Notes: generated from the letters alone by a model not told the origin. Shown: positions 45,887 through 55,313, counted from the first letter of the stretch. The stretch is 64,000 nt of DNA from Dokdonella fugitiva (GCF_004342425.1 NZ_SLWQ01000003.1:248001-312000); one strand, 5' to 3'. A program made the numbers and translations.

Positions 45887-47046
45887 GCTTCGCCCTGCTC
45901 GCGCCGGTCGGCCTTGCTGCGCTCGCCGCATGCGCGCTGCCGATCCTCATCCATCTCGTGCGACGGTTGCAGCTCGAGCGCACCGAATTCGCCGCACTGC
46001 GCTGGATCGGCGCGGATTCGCCGCCACGACGCCGCATCCGCTTCGAGCGGCCCTGGTTGCTGCTCGTGCGCCTGCTGCTGCTCGTCGCACTCGCGCTGCT
46101 GCTCGCCCGGCCCGTGCTCGAGCACATCGAAACGACGCCCGTCGCGCGCGCCTTCGTCGTTCCCGGCGTCGCGCCGTCGATGGCGCGCGCGGCACTCGAC
46201 CGCCCCGGCCTCGACCTGCGCTGGCTCGCGCCGTCGTTCCCGTCCATCGAGCAGCCACTCGCCGACACGGCCGTACCGCTCGCGAGCCTGTTGCGCGAAG
46301 CCGATGCGAGCCTGCCCGAAGGCGCGGTGTTGCGGGTCGTCGTGCCGCGCACGCTCGCCGGGCTCGACGGCGAGCGCCCCCACTTCGTCCATGCGCTCGA
46401 CTGGCGCATCGTCGATGGCGCCGCGGCCGCGGCAAGCGCGGAGCCTGGAACGGTCCGCTTCGCCGTGCGCTACGCCGACGAAGAGGCAAGCGCATTGCCG
46501 TACCTGCGCGCCGCAGTCGCGGCCTGGAACGCGCGCGAGCCCGGTCGCTACGTGCTCGACGCCGCACCGGCCGCCCGCGGCATGCCCGCGGACGCGCGGT
46601 GGCTCGCGTGGCTCGCGCCTTCGCGACCCGCCGAGGTCGATGCGTGGATCGAGCGCGGCGGCGTCGCGCTCGTCACGCACGATGCGCAGGGAGAGCCGCT
46701 CTGGCGCGACGACGCCGGTGACGTCCTCGCGCGCTCGCGCCCGCTCGGTGCGGGGCGCGTCGTCGCGGTGCCGGATGTGCTGTCGCCGGCGCGGATGCCG
46801 ATCGTCCTCGACGCCGGTTTCGCCACGCAGCTGCGTGACGCGCTGCGTGGCGCGGCGGTCGCGCCGGACCGCGCCGACGCCGCCGCGTACGAGCCCGTGG
46901 CCGTTCCCGGTGCCGCGCAGGCCGACGTCAGTGCGCCGGCAGGTGCGCGACGGTCGCTCGATGCCGGAATCGCGCTGCTGGTGGCCTTCCTGTTCCTGGT
47001 CGAGCGCGTGCTCGCGACGCACGTGCCGCGCGAGGTCGCCCCATGA
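45883..47046 (+). CDS. BatA N-terminal domain membrane protein
   Basis: A 387-residue protein. It begins SFALLAPVGLAALAACALPILIHLVRR, the aerotolerance BatA N-terminal domain with two membrane helices (the second about residues 58-78, LLLVRLLLLVALALLLA). A third helix stands at the C-terminus (about 362-378). The central part shows no VWA metal site, unlike BatA of Bacteroides. It probably anchors the MoxR-DUF58 module in the inner membrane. ATG overlaps the DUF58 stop by 4 nt. Confidence 0.82.
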   Translation: MSFALLAPVGLAALAACALPILIHLVRRLQLERTEFAALRWIGADSPPRRRIRFERPWLLLVRLLLLVALALLLARPVLEHIETTPVARAFVVPGVAPSMARAALDRPGLDLRWLAPSFPSIEQPLADTAVPLASLLREADASLPEGAVLRVVVPRTLAGLDGERPHFVHALDWRIVDGAAAAASAEPGTVRFAVRYADEEASALPYLRAAVAAWNAREPGRYVLDAAPAARGMPADARWLAWLAPSRPAEVDAWIERGGVALVTHDAQGEPLWRDDAGDVLARSRPLGAGRVVAVPDVLSPARMPIVLDAGFATQLRDALRGAAVAPDRADAAAYEPVAVPGAAQADVSAPAGARRSLDAGIALLVAFLFLVERVLATHVPREVAP

Positions 47047-49259
47047 GCCTCGATCCGCGCATCGATCGCCTGCGCCGTGCGGCGGTCGGACGGCGGTGCC
47101 TCGTCGCCTGCGCGCTCGCGCTGCCGCCGCTGGTCGCCTGCAGCGTCGTGTTCGACCGCGTGTGCGGTGCGCGCGCGGCGACCGGTCTTGCCGCGGCGGC
47201 GACCGTGGCGCTCGGCGTCGCACTGCGGCGGATCGCGCGCGGCATCGACGCGCGCTGGCTCGCGCGGGCCATCGACGCGCGCGCGCCGGCGATGGAGGAC
47301 AGCACGGAGCTGTTGTTCCGCGAGCCTGGTGCACTCGCCCGCATCGAGTCGCTGCAACGCGACCGCCTGCTGCAGCGGCTCGACCGGCTCGACCTCGACC
47401 TGCGCGCGCCGTGGCCGTGGCGTGCACTCGGCGCGAGCATCGCGCTCGCCGCGCTGCTGCTCGCGATCGCCGCGCTCGCGTCCGCGTCGCGCCGCGACGG
47501 CGCCCCGGCGCCGGCCACCGCGGCGGCCTCCGCGCGCGCGGACGCGACGCGGGTCGAGGCGGTCGAGCTCGTGATCGCGCCGCCGTCGTACACGCGCCTG
47601 CCGGAGCGGCACGAGTCGTCGCTCGACGCGAAAGCGCCGCAGGATTCGAGCTTGCGCTGGCGGCTGCGTTTCGCGCCGCAACCGACGCGCGTCGCACTCG
47701 CGCTGCACGACGGTCGTCGCGTCGAGCTGCGACGCGAGGGCGACGACTGGCGTGGCGAGGTGACGCTCGCCGCGTCGATGCTCTATCGCATCGTCGTCGA
47801 CGGCGCGCCCGCGCCCGCGCCCGCCGACGATCGCCTGCACCGCATCGACGCGATCGCGGACGAGGCGCCCGAGATCCGCGTGCTCTCGCCGGACAAGACG
47901 CTCGTGCTCGCCGAGCCGCAGCAGAAGATCTGGCCGCTCGCATTCGAAGCGAGCGACGACTACGGTATCGCGCGCGCCGTACTCGTCGTCACGCATGCGC
48001 AAGGCAGCGGCGAGAACATCGCGTTCAAGGAGCAGGCGGTCGAGTTGGTTGGAATGCCCGCGGAAGCCGCCCTCGCCCCACCGTCTGCTGCGCAGACGGC
48101 TCCCTCCTCTCCCGCGATGCGGAAGGGGGGCGGTGCCGGGCCGCGCGTGGTGCTGCGATATGCCCACACGCTCGATCTGGCGGCCCTTGGTTTTTCCAAG
48201 GGCGACGACGTCGTCGCGAAGGTCACGGTCACCGACAACCGCGCACCCGAACCGAATGCGACGCGCAGCCCGAGCCTGATCCTGCGCTGGCCGGCCGATC
48301 CGTCGAAGGACGGCGCCGGCCTCGACGGCATCGTGCAGAAGACGATGCCGGCCTACTTCCGCAGCCAGCGGCAGATCATCATCGACACGCAAGCGCTGCT
48401 GGCGGAGCGCGCGCAGCTCGACGATGCGAAGTTCCTCGCGCGCTCGGACACGATCGGCGTCGACCAGAAGCTGCTGCGCCTGCGCTACGGCCAGTTCCTC
48501 GGCGAGGAAGCGGAAGGGCACGCCGAACACGCGCCCGAAGGCGCGGTCGGCGGCGCCGACACGCAGGCCGGCGCGCTCGCCGCCGCGCACGAAGCGCGGG
48601 AGCAGGCGCGGCCGGGTGCAGCGGCGAGGTTCGGCGAAGCCGGCGACGTCGTCGCCGATTACGGCCACGTGCACGACATCGCCGAGGCGTCGACCCTGAT
48701 CGATCCGGATACGCGCGCGACGCTGAAAGCCGCGCTCGGCGAGATGTGGCAGGCCGAACTGCACCTGCGCCAGGGCGCGCCCGCGCAGGCGCTGCCGTAC
48801 GAGCAGCGCGCGCTCGACTACATCAAGCAGGTACAGCAGGCGACGCGCATCTACCTCGCGCGCGTCGGCCTCGAATTGCCCGTGCCGGACGAGGCGCGCC
48901 GCCTCGGCGGCGAGCGCAAGGACCTCGCCGACCGTGAAGGTTTGCTCGCGCCCGCGCCGGCGGGCGACGCCGCGCTGGTCGCGCTGTGGCAGGCGCTCGA
49001 CGGCCGCGGCGAGGCCGACTGGGACGCGGCACAACGCGCGCTCGCCGCGCACGGCGACGGGCCCGACGTGCTCGGCGTACTCGCCGCGCTCGATCGCGCG
49101 CACCGGGAAGCGGATTGCCTCGACTGCCGCCGGGACCTGCAGGCAGCGCTGTGGCCGCTGTTGCCGGGCGTGCCCGCCGCGGCGACGACGCGTCCCGCGC
49201 CCGATGCGGCGAGCCGGGCCTATCTCGACGCGCTCGATGCCCGGGAGCCGGTGCGATGA
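47043..49259 (+). CDS. DUF4175-like large envelope protein
   Basis: A 738-residue protein with two hydrophobic segments near the N-terminus (about 22-60) and one at about 140-157, then a large soluble domain. Segments such as APPSYTRLPE, APEIRVLSPDKTLVLAEPQQK and ASDDYGIARAVLVV match the DUF4175 type found next to BatA/MoxR genes. The later part is helical and rich in Glu, Arg and Ala. Residues about 344-366 (proline/serine/glycine-rich) are encoded by a palindromic insertion (48081-48129). It overlaps both neighbours by 4 nt. Confidence 0.75.
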   Translation: MSLDPRIDRLRRAAVGRRCLVACALALPPLVACSVVFDRVCGARAATGLAAAATVALGVALRRIARGIDARWLARAIDARAPAMEDSTELLFREPGALARIESLQRDRLLQRLDRLDLDLRAPWPWRALGASIALAALLLAIAALASASRRDGAPAPATAAASARADATRVEAVELVIAPPSYTRLPERHESSLDAKAPQDSSLRWRLRFAPQPTRVALALHDGRRVELRREGDDWRGEVTLAASMLYRIVVDGAPAPAPADDRLHRIDAIADEAPEIRVLSPDKTLVLAEPQQKIWPLAFEASDDYGIARAVLVVTHAQGSGENIAFKEQAVELVGMPAEAALAPPSAAQTAPSSPAMRKGGGAGPRVVLRYAHTLDLAALGFSKGDDVVAKVTVTDNRAPEPNATRSPSLILRWPADPSKDGAGLDGIVQKTMPAYFRSQRQIIIDTQALLAERAQLDDAKFLARSDTIGVDQKLLRLRYGQFLGEEAEGHAEHAPEGAVGGADTQAGALAAAHEAREQARPGAAARFGEAGDVVADYGHVHDIAEASTLIDPDTRATLKAALGEMWQAELHLRQGAPAQALPYEQRALDYIKQVQQATRIYLARVGLELPVPDEARRLGGERKDLADREGLLAPAPAGDAALVALWQALDGRGEADWDAAQRALAAHGDGPDVLGVLAALDRAHREADCLDCRRDLQAALWPLLPGVPAAATTRPAPDAASRAYLDALDAREPVR
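48081..48129. repeat. Palindrome-containing insertion inside the DUF4175-like gene
   Basis: CCGTCTGC-TGC-GCAGACGG (48081-48099) is a perfect 8-bp stem. It is followed by CTCCCTCCTCTCCCGC-GATGC-GGAAGGGGGG, an imperfect second hairpin. The region encodes a low-complexity P/S/A/G stretch that interrupts an otherwise conserved domain. It looks like extragenic-type repeat DNA inserted in frame. Confidence 0.6.
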
Positions 49260-51004
49260 GTACGCCGGGTTTCGTCGCCCTCCTGCTCGCGGCCGGCGTC
49301 GCCTTCGCCGCGTGGCGCAGTGCGCGCGATGGCCGGGCGCATCGCATCGCGCGCATCGTGTTGCAGGTGCTGGCCGCGACCGCACTCTGGTCCTGCCTGT
49401 ATCCGCCGCCGATGCGCGAGGCGCATCGCGCCGGCGAACTCGTCGTGCTGACGCCGCGCGCGACCGCGGCGCAGATCGCCGCGCTCGGTCGCGGCGACGA
49501 CGTCGTCGCGTTGCCCGGCGTAGATGCACCGCCTGCGATCGAGCGCGTGCCCGATCTCGCCGGCGCGCTGCGCCGGCATGCCGACGCCTCGCGCGTGCGC
49601 GTGGTCGGCGGCGGCCTGCCCGCGCGCGACCGCGACGCAGCACGCGGGCGCGTCGTCGCCTTCGATGCGGCGCCGTTGCCGCGTGGCTTCGTCGCGCTCG
49701 ACGCGCCACGCGAAGCGCTCGCCGGCCATGCCCTGCGCATCGGCGGCCGCGTCGAAGGCGCGCCCGGCGCACGCATCGACTTGTTCGATCCCGCCGGCGC
49801 GACGGTCGCGAGCGCGAGCGCCGATGCCGACGGCGGTTTCACCCTCGCGACCAGCGCGCGGGCGGCGGGCACGCTGTCGCTGCGCCTGCGGGCGAGCGAC
49901 GCGAACGGCAGCCGCATCGACGAGATCGAGGTACCGGTATCGGTGCGCGACGGCGAGCCGCTCGCCCTGCTCGTGCTCGCCGGCGCACCCGATGCGGAAC
50001 TCAAGTACCTGCGCCGCTGGGCCGTCGATGCCGGCGTGCGCCTCGACAGCCGCGTTGCACTCAGCGAAGGCGTCGCGCTGGTCGAGGGCGGAACCACGCT
50101 CGATGCGGCGATGCTCGCCGCGACCGACGTCGCGCTCGTCGACGAGCGCGCATGGGCGGCGCTCGGCGCCGCGCCCAAAGCCGCCCTGCTCGCCGCGGTC
50201 GACGACGGCCTCGGCCTGCTGTTGCGCATGACCGGTCCGCTGCCGGCCGGGGTCGCGCGCGATTGGGCCGGGCTCGGCTTCGAGGTGCGTGCGAGCGGGC
50301 AGGAGGCGGTGGCGGTCGCGGTCGATCGTGCGCGCGGCGGCGGCGATGCGCGGCTTCCGTTCACGCGCCGTCCTATCGACGTGCAGGCCAGCGACGCGGC
50401 GCCGCTGCTGCGCGCCGACGATGGTTCGACGCTCGCCGCCTGGCGCGTGCGCGGCCGCGGGCGCGTGGGGCTCTGGTGGCTCGACGATGCATTCCGCCTC
50501 GCGCTCGCGGGCGAGCGCGCGCGCTACGGCACGTTGTGGAGCGACGCGCTCGCGACGCTGGCGCGGCCGCACGCGAAGGCGTCGCCACGCCTGCCGGTGC
50601 AGGCACGCGTCGACGAACGCGCCGCGTTGTGCGGCATCGGGGACGGCGCCGTGGTCGAATCGCCGGCGGGCGAGCGCAGGCCACTCGCGGTCGTCGAGCA
50701 AGCCGGCGAGCGCTGCGCCGCCTGGTGGCCGGCACAGGCGGGCTGGCACGTGCTCGTCGACGCCGCGCACCGCCATCCGGTGCACGTGCGCGCGCGCGAC
50801 GATGCGCCCGCACTCGCCGCCGCCGCCGCTCACGACGCGACGCGCCTGCTCGTCGGTCCGGGCGAACCGGCCGGGCACGACACCCGTGTCGTCGCGCTGC
50901 CGCGCTGGCCGTTCTTCCTTGCCTGGCTCGCGCTTGCCGGCATGCTCTGGCTCGTCGAGCGCGCCGCGCGCGGTGACGGCGGGACCGCCACGCCGCGCGC
51001 GTGA
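49256..51004 (+). CDS. Membrane-anchored protein of the MoxR/BatA operon, function unknown
   Basis: A 582-residue protein with N-terminal hydrophobic segments (about 5-20 and 33-50) and a C-terminal one (about 552-570, WPFFLAWLALAGMLWLVE). A beta-rich domain near residues 160-235 (IDLFDPAGATVASASADADGGFTLATS) resembles a carboxypeptidase-regulatory-like sandwich. The following part resembles a glutamine-amidotransferase-like domain of BatA-type proteins (GDEPLALLVLAG, LVDERAWAALG). It is the last gene of the operon, overlapping the previous one by 4 nt. Confidence 0.72.
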   Translation: MSTPGFVALLLAAGVAFAAWRSARDGRAHRIARIVLQVLAATALWSCLYPPPMREAHRAGELVVLTPRATAAQIAALGRGDDVVALPGVDAPPAIERVPDLAGALRRHADASRVRVVGGGLPARDRDAARGRVVAFDAAPLPRGFVALDAPREALAGHALRIGGRVEGAPGARIDLFDPAGATVASASADADGGFTLATSARAAGTLSLRLRASDANGSRIDEIEVPVSVRDGEPLALLVLAGAPDAELKYLRRWAVDAGVRLDSRVALSEGVALVEGGTTLDAAMLAATDVALVDERAWAALGAAPKAALLAAVDDGLGLLLRMTGPLPAGVARDWAGLGFEVRASGQEAVAVAVDRARGGGDARLPFTRRPIDVQASDAAPLLRADDGSTLAAWRVRGRGRVGLWWLDDAFRLALAGERARYGTLWSDALATLARPHAKASPRLPVQARVDERAALCGIGDGAVVESPAGERRPLAVVEQAGERCAAWWPAQAGWHVLVDAAHRHPVHVRARDDAPALAAAAAHDATRLLVGPGEPAGHDTRVVALPRWPFFLAWLALAGMLWLVERAARGDGGTATPRA

Positions 51005-51146
51005 CGCGGCACGCCACGCCGGTGACCGGGCGTCCGGCGTGCCGCGGCTTCGCCTCGTCGCAATGGCGCGCGCTCCGGGACGAATGGCAGGTGCCACGAG
51101 GCCATGCGCGCGGGACGCTCGCGGCATCGTTTCGTGGAGCACGCCG

Positions 51147-52103
51147 ATGCTGCGCCGGATCCTCTCCTGCCTCGCCGCGAGCTGTCTCGCGGCCACCCTT
51201 GCCGCGGCCGGGGACCTCGCGCCCGGCGTGCACCTCGTGCCCGGCCGCTTCGTCGCGGGCGAGCAGCCTGACGGCAATACGGTGGTGTTCGATGGCGCCG
51301 GCGCGCTCATCGTGTTCGACACGGGCCGGCATGCCGCGCACACCGACGCGATCATCGCCTATGCTCACACGCGTGCGCTGCCGGTCACCGCGATCTTCAA
51401 CAGCCACTGGCACCTCGACCACGTCGGCGGCAATGCGCGCCTGCGCGAGGCGTGTCCCGGCGCGCGCGTGCACGCGAGCGGCGCGATCGAGCAGGCGATG
51501 CACGGCTTCCTCGCCAGGTACCGCGAGCAGATCGAGCAGGTGCTGGCCAAACCCGCCGGTGACGCGGCGCAGGCGACTGCGCTGCGCGGCGAGCTCGCCC
51601 TCCTCGACGCCGGTGCCGCGCTGTATCCGGACGAGCGCATCACGCGCGGCGGCACGCGCATGGTCGCGGGCCGCCGCCTGCTGGTCGGCTTCGAGACGCG
51701 CGCTGTCACCGCGGGCGATGTCTGGCTGTTCGACCCGGCCACGCGCACGCTCGCGGCCGGCGATCTCGTCACGTTGCCGGCGCCGCTGTTCGACACCGCC
51801 TGTCCCGCGCGCTGGCAGGCCGCGCTCGGTCACCTCGCGAAAGTCGACTTCGAGCGCCTCGTGCCCGGCCACGGCGCGCCGCTCACGCGCGTGCAGTTGC
51901 GCGTCTATCGCACGGCATTCGACCACTTGCTCGCGTGCAGCGCGGGGAAGGCGGCGAAAGCCGCGTGCATCGACGGCTGGATGCGCGATGCGCAATCGCT
52001 GATCCCCGCCGCCGGCGAAGAGCTCGCGCGCAACCTGCTCGACTACTACATCGACGGCGTGCTGCGTGATGCGGCGAAGAAGAAGAGCCTCTGCGCAGCC
52101 TGA
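51147..52103 (+). CDS. Exported metallo-beta-lactamase-fold hydrolase
   Basis: A 318-residue protein with a signal peptide (about 1-21, ending L-A-A-A). The MBL motif HWHLDH (H-x-H-x-D-H) lies at about residues 93-98, followed by DLVTLPAP and VPGHGAP, which supply the remaining metal ligands. This is a periplasmic MBL-fold enzyme of the quinoprotein-relay/beta-lactamase-like type; the substrate is unknown. GGAG lies 7 nt before the ATG. It may be transcribed separately from the MoxR operon (142-bp gap). Confidence 0.85.
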   Translation: MLRRILSCLAASCLAATLAAAGDLAPGVHLVPGRFVAGEQPDGNTVVFDGAGALIVFDTGRHAAHTDAIIAYAHTRALPVTAIFNSHWHLDHVGGNARLREACPGARVHASGAIEQAMHGFLARYREQIEQVLAKPAGDAAQATALRGELALLDAGAALYPDERITRGGTRMVAGRRLLVGFETRAVTAGDVWLFDPATRTLAAGDLVTLPAPLFDTACPARWQAALGHLAKVDFERLVPGHGAPLTRVQLRVYRTAFDHLLACSAGKAAKAACIDGWMRDAQSLIPAAGEELARNLLDYYIDGVLRDAAKKKSLCAA

Positions 52104-52135
52104 TGTTCACCGAAGCGGCTTGCGTGACCGGGGCG

Positions 52136-53362
52136 TCACTGCAATCGAAGCACCAGTCCCTTCTCGTCCAGCAGCATCGCGATCCGGGTGAATTCGTCAA
52201 GCACGCGCGCGGCGAGGTTGTTTCCGGCCGGGTCCAGTGTCTTGGCAAGGACACGGGTGAGGCCTTCTCCGGTCCTGCCACTGATTTCGAAATCCTTGAA
52301 CCAGGGCCAGCGTTGGCTCGACTTTCCTTTCCAGCGCGCCTCGAGCGCACGCGCGACATCCTCGAGTTCCCGGTCGTGCGGTCGGTCGTCCTGGGGGCAT
52401 ATGCCGATGATGCCCTCCTTCAGGCTGTACCGTATCCCGTACCTCGCGTTCGACGTTGGTCGTATCCAGACCTGGTAGGGCTCGCCCGAATCGCCGCAAT
52501 CGCCGACATGCCACGCTCGCAGCAGAGGGGTTCGCGCGACGTCCGTGACGAGATGGTCCTTCAATTTCACGAACAGGCGATTGCGTATGGCTTCTTGCGA
52601 ACGCAACACGGCCATCGCGGCCGAGAAATTCTCCGCGTTGCTGACTGACCAGTCGACGACCGACCGCTGTTCTTCCATGCGCTCCTCTCCGAGCAGCTCG
52701 GTGCGAATGTAATCGGAAACGTCGTGCAGGAAGGCGCGCACCCGTTCGGCCTCGCAGACATGCGCGCATCGATCGACCCACTTCGCCAGATCGGCGGCGC
52801 CAATGCAACGCAGCGTAGGCGGACCATCCGCCGCCAAGGCCGCGACGCGCCCCGATGCCGGGATGCTCTTCTCCGAGGGAATCGAACCGTCGCGCGTGAG
52901 GTATATCAGCCGATGGTGCGAGCATTCCTTCCCGAGATGCTCGAGGTACGCCTCCACTTGGCCTTCCTGTTCTTGTGCGCAGTGGAGTTTGTTCTCGATG
53001 CCGACGATGGAATCCTGCCACTGGAGACAGATGTCGATTCGTCGCCGCGAAGCCTCGATGTGTCGGGTCGACTCTTCGAGTCTCGGCTCAGCCGACCCCA
53101 ATGCTGCGGGCTCGATCTTCCAGTCCGCCAGGTGCTCCTTGGCGAACAACTCGAGGAAGGAGGCGCCTTGCCCGTGCGTGCCGCGTGGATCGAGCAGCTC
53201 CCTTATGATAGCCGACAGTCCGTATTCGTCGGTTCGCAGGAACTGCAATGCATTGAAGTCCGGCGCGAGGCGCGCGCGATCCGAATCCAGCTGGCGGCGG
53301 CGCGCGGCAAGGATTGCGCGCAGCTGTTCGAGCCGGCGCGTCGTATCGGATGCGATGGCCAC
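52136..53362 (-). CDS. PD-(D/E)XK nuclease superfamily protein (PDDEXK_4-like)
   Basis: A 408-residue protein. It has the family pattern DEYGLSAIIRELLDPRGTHGQGASFLELF (about 45-73, in short parts) and the nuclease core D110 in RRIDICL and E123-x-K125 in GIENKL, then GQVEAYLEHL. This matches the PF14281 type, seen in genomes as single genes, some near mobile or defence genes. The GTG start is supported by AGGAGG 8 nt upstream. GC content is somewhat lower than in the neighbours. The target is unknown. It is divergent from the gene at 53479. Confidence 0.82.
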   Translation of the reverse strand: MAIASDTTRRLEQLRAILAARRRQLDSDRARLAPDFNALQFLRTDEYGLSAIIRELLDPRGTHGQGASFLELFAKEHLADWKIEPAALGSAEPRLEESTRHIEASRRRIDICLQWQDSIVGIENKLHCAQEQEGQVEAYLEHLGKECSHHRLIYLTRDGSIPSEKSIPASGRVAALAADGPPTLRCIGAADLAKWVDRCAHVCEAERVRAFLHDVSDYIRTELLGEERMEEQRSVVDWSVSNAENFSAAMAVLRSQEAIRNRLFVKLKDHLVTDVARTPLLRAWHVGDCGDSGEPYQVWIRPTSNARYGIRYSLKEGIIGICPQDDRPHDRELEDVARALEARWKGKSSQRWPWFKDFEISGRTGEGLTRVLAKTLDPAGNNLAARVLDEFTRIAMLLDEKGLVLRLQ

Positions 53363-53478
53363 GGTTCGACCCTCCTGGATTCATCGTTGCACTGGCCGCG
53401 GCCGCCCGCAACCAACGCGAAAGGCCGGGTCGAGCGTTCTACGGTCGCCGGAGCTGCCGGCGGATCGGAGAGACGAAG

Positions 53479-54246
53479 ATGCGATGGCATGTTTCGCGTG
53501 AGTGGTTCGGTGACCGGCGGGCGCGCGTGCTGCTGCTCACCGACAGTGCGAGCGCATGGCGCTTCCGCCGGCCGCTCATGGCCGCCGGGTGCGCGCAGTT
53601 GAATGTGGACGGTGGGCGTGCAGCCGCAGCGGAGCCGCGTGGTTCGCTGGCGCATTGGCGCCCGGACCTCGTGCTCGTGTCGGTGCGTGCCGCCATGTTG
53701 CAGTCGATGTCCATGGTCCTCGCTACCGATGGTGCGGAACCGTCTCCCAGCGCATTCCTCTACCAGAGTAGCGACCGGCACTGGTCGCGCGATGCATCGA
53801 CATGTCGCATACCCTTCGGCGAGCGCGAGCGGATCGCCGGGATCATCGCGCTCGTCCGTTTTCTGCGAGGGTTACGCAACGAAGGCATGCCGTGCGTAGA
53901 CTTCGCCGACTTCGGCGCGTGGCTCGCACGATCACGGCACGCGACGATCGTCTTCGCGACGATGCGGGTGCCACCGGCAGGCAGGGCGAGAGCGCAGGTA
54001 TTGCGGACGTGGCTGGGCAAATGGATCGATGCACTGGCCTCGCCGGTTTCAGGAGCGTTCTGCGTCGATGCACCGTTCGACGAAGACGGGGTGTCGTGCT
54101 GGCACAGCGTCGACGATGCGATGCGCAGCCTCGACGCAGGTCCCGCATTCGGCGCCATGCCTGCACGGGGGCGACCAAGCCCCTCGGCACGGCGGTTGTC
54201 GGTGGGATTCGCCGCTGCGCCCGGGAATGAATCAGGTGCGACGTGA
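53479..54246 (+). CDS. Uncharacterised protein with a possible FtsZ-like segment
   Basis: A 255-residue protein with no signal peptide. Residues 137-165 (MPCVDFADF...HATIVFATM) resemble the FtsZ T7-loop segment, where FtsZ has N-V/L-D-F-A-D-V then a G-x-A-M-x-G strand. The following PAGRARAQVLRTWLGKWIDALASPV also aligns in pattern with FtsZ helix H9-H10. The GTP-binding motif G-G-G-T-G-T/S-G is absent, so it would not bind GTP as FtsZ does. The comparison is by eye only. GGAG stands about 8 nt before the ATG. It shares a 116-bp upstream region with the divergent nuclease gene and overlaps the end of the LysR gene by 15 nt (convergent). Confidence 0.55.
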   Translation: MRWHVSREWFGDRRARVLLLTDSASAWRFRRPLMAAGCAQLNVDGGRAAAAEPRGSLAHWRPDLVLVSVRAAMLQSMSMVLATDGAEPSPSAFLYQSSDRHWSRDASTCRIPFGERERIAGIIALVRFLRGLRNEGMPCVDFADFGAWLARSRHATIVFATMRVPPAGRARAQVLRTWLGKWIDALASPVSGAFCVDAPFDEDGVSCWHSVDDAMRSLDAGPAFGAMPARGRPSPSARRLSVGFAAAPGNESGAT

Positions 54247-55203
54247 CCGCGCCGTTCGCGCCAAGCGTGCGGACTTGGCGTCCTTGCCGCCTTGCGTGCG
54301 CGCGGCGACCGGCATCGCATCGGCGGCGCCGCTGGCGCGGAATGCGGCGGCTTCCGCATGCAGCCAGTCGCGGAAGGCCTGGAAACCCTTGTGGCGGACC
54401 GACCGCTCGGGATAGACGAGGTAGTGCGCGTAGCGCGCCTTCATGCGCTCGGGGAACAGCACGACGAGGCGACCGCTTTCGACCAGCGGGCGCATCAGCG
54501 TCGCGCGGCCGAGTGAGATGCCCATGCCTTCGACGGTCGCGCGCTGCAGGGTGTCCGAATCGCTGAAGGTCGCGATGTAGCGCTTCGGTTCCTTGCCGCC
54601 GAACTGGCCGAACCAGCGCGGCCACGGATCATCCGGGCTCAACAGCGGCCAGTCGCCGAGTTCGTCCAGGCGCGGCGGGCGGCGGCCCTGCAGCAGGGCG
54701 GGGCTCGCGACCGGGGTCAGCCATTCCTCGAACAGCAGCTCGGCGGTGACGCCGTCCCAGTGGCCCGGGCCGTAGCGCAGTGCGCCGTCGAAGCGGCCGT
54801 CGGCGAAGTCGATGCGTTCGACCGACGAATCGAGGTTGAACTCGAAGTCCGGGTGCTGCTCGACGAAGCGCGGCAGGCGCGGCACCAGCCAGCTCGAGGC
54901 CAGCGACGGCAACGCGCTGATGCCGAGCACGCAGTCGCGGCGCGCGCGCAGGGGCTGCAGCGCGTCGTCGATCGCGTCCAGGTGCGCGCCGACGCGCTGC
55001 AGCAGCATCGCGCCCTCCGCCGTCGGCTTGAGCCCGCGCGGGCCGCGCACGAACAGGGTGACGCCGAGGCGTTGTTCGAGCAGGCGCACCTGGTGGCTCA
55101 GCGCGCTCACGGTCAAGTGCAGTCGCTCGGCGGCGCGCGTCATGTTGCCCGCGCGCGCGGCGGTCACGAACACCTGCAGCGCATTGAGCGGAGCGCGATC
55201 CAT
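54232..55203 (-). CDS. LysR-family transcriptional regulator (GcvA-like)
   Basis: A 323-residue LysR-type regulator. The N-terminal winged helix-turn-helix (LQVFVTAARAGNMTRAAERL, then SALSHQVRLLEQRLG) is followed by a periplasmic-binding-like effector domain (about 95-290). The pattern ALRYGPGHWDGV is typical of the GcvA subgroup. It stands divergent from the small gene and EamA transporter, the usual arrangement of a regulator and its target. A LysR-type palindrome starts directly next to its ATG. Confidence 0.92.
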   Translation of the reverse strand: MDRAPLNALQVFVTAARAGNMTRAAERLHLTVSALSHQVRLLEQRLGVTLFVRGPRGLKPTAEGAMLLQRVGAHLDAIDDALQPLRARRDCVLGISALPSLASSWLVPRLPRFVEQHPDFEFNLDSSVERIDFADGRFDGALRYGPGHWDGVTAELLFEEWLTPVASPALLQGRRPPRLDELGDWPLLSPDDPWPRWFGQFGGKEPKRYIATFSDSDTLQRATVEGMGISLGRATLMRPLVESGRLVVLFPERMKARYAHYLVYPERSVRHKGFQAFRDWLHAEAAAFRASGAADAMPVAARTQGGKDAKSARLARTARSRRT

Positions 55204-55232
55204 CTTGAATAAACCTCAAGTCTGGTTATCAA
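55204..55232 (+). promoter_or_regulatory. LysR-type operator overlapping a promoter for the EamA genes
   Basis: CTTGA-ATAAACC-TCAAG (55204-55220) is a perfect T-N11-A type palindrome. It overlaps a plus-strand -35 (TTGAAT, 55205-55210) and abuts the lysR start codon on the other strand. A -10 like TATCAA (55227-55232) follows 16 nt later. LysR would regulate itself and the EamA genes. Confidence 0.6.
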
Positions 55233-55313
55233 ACATGTCGCTACTGCGCCATGCCGAATCGGCCTATCGTCGCGCTTGTCGGGCCAATCCCGCAAGTCGT
55301 CGGAGCCAGTGCC

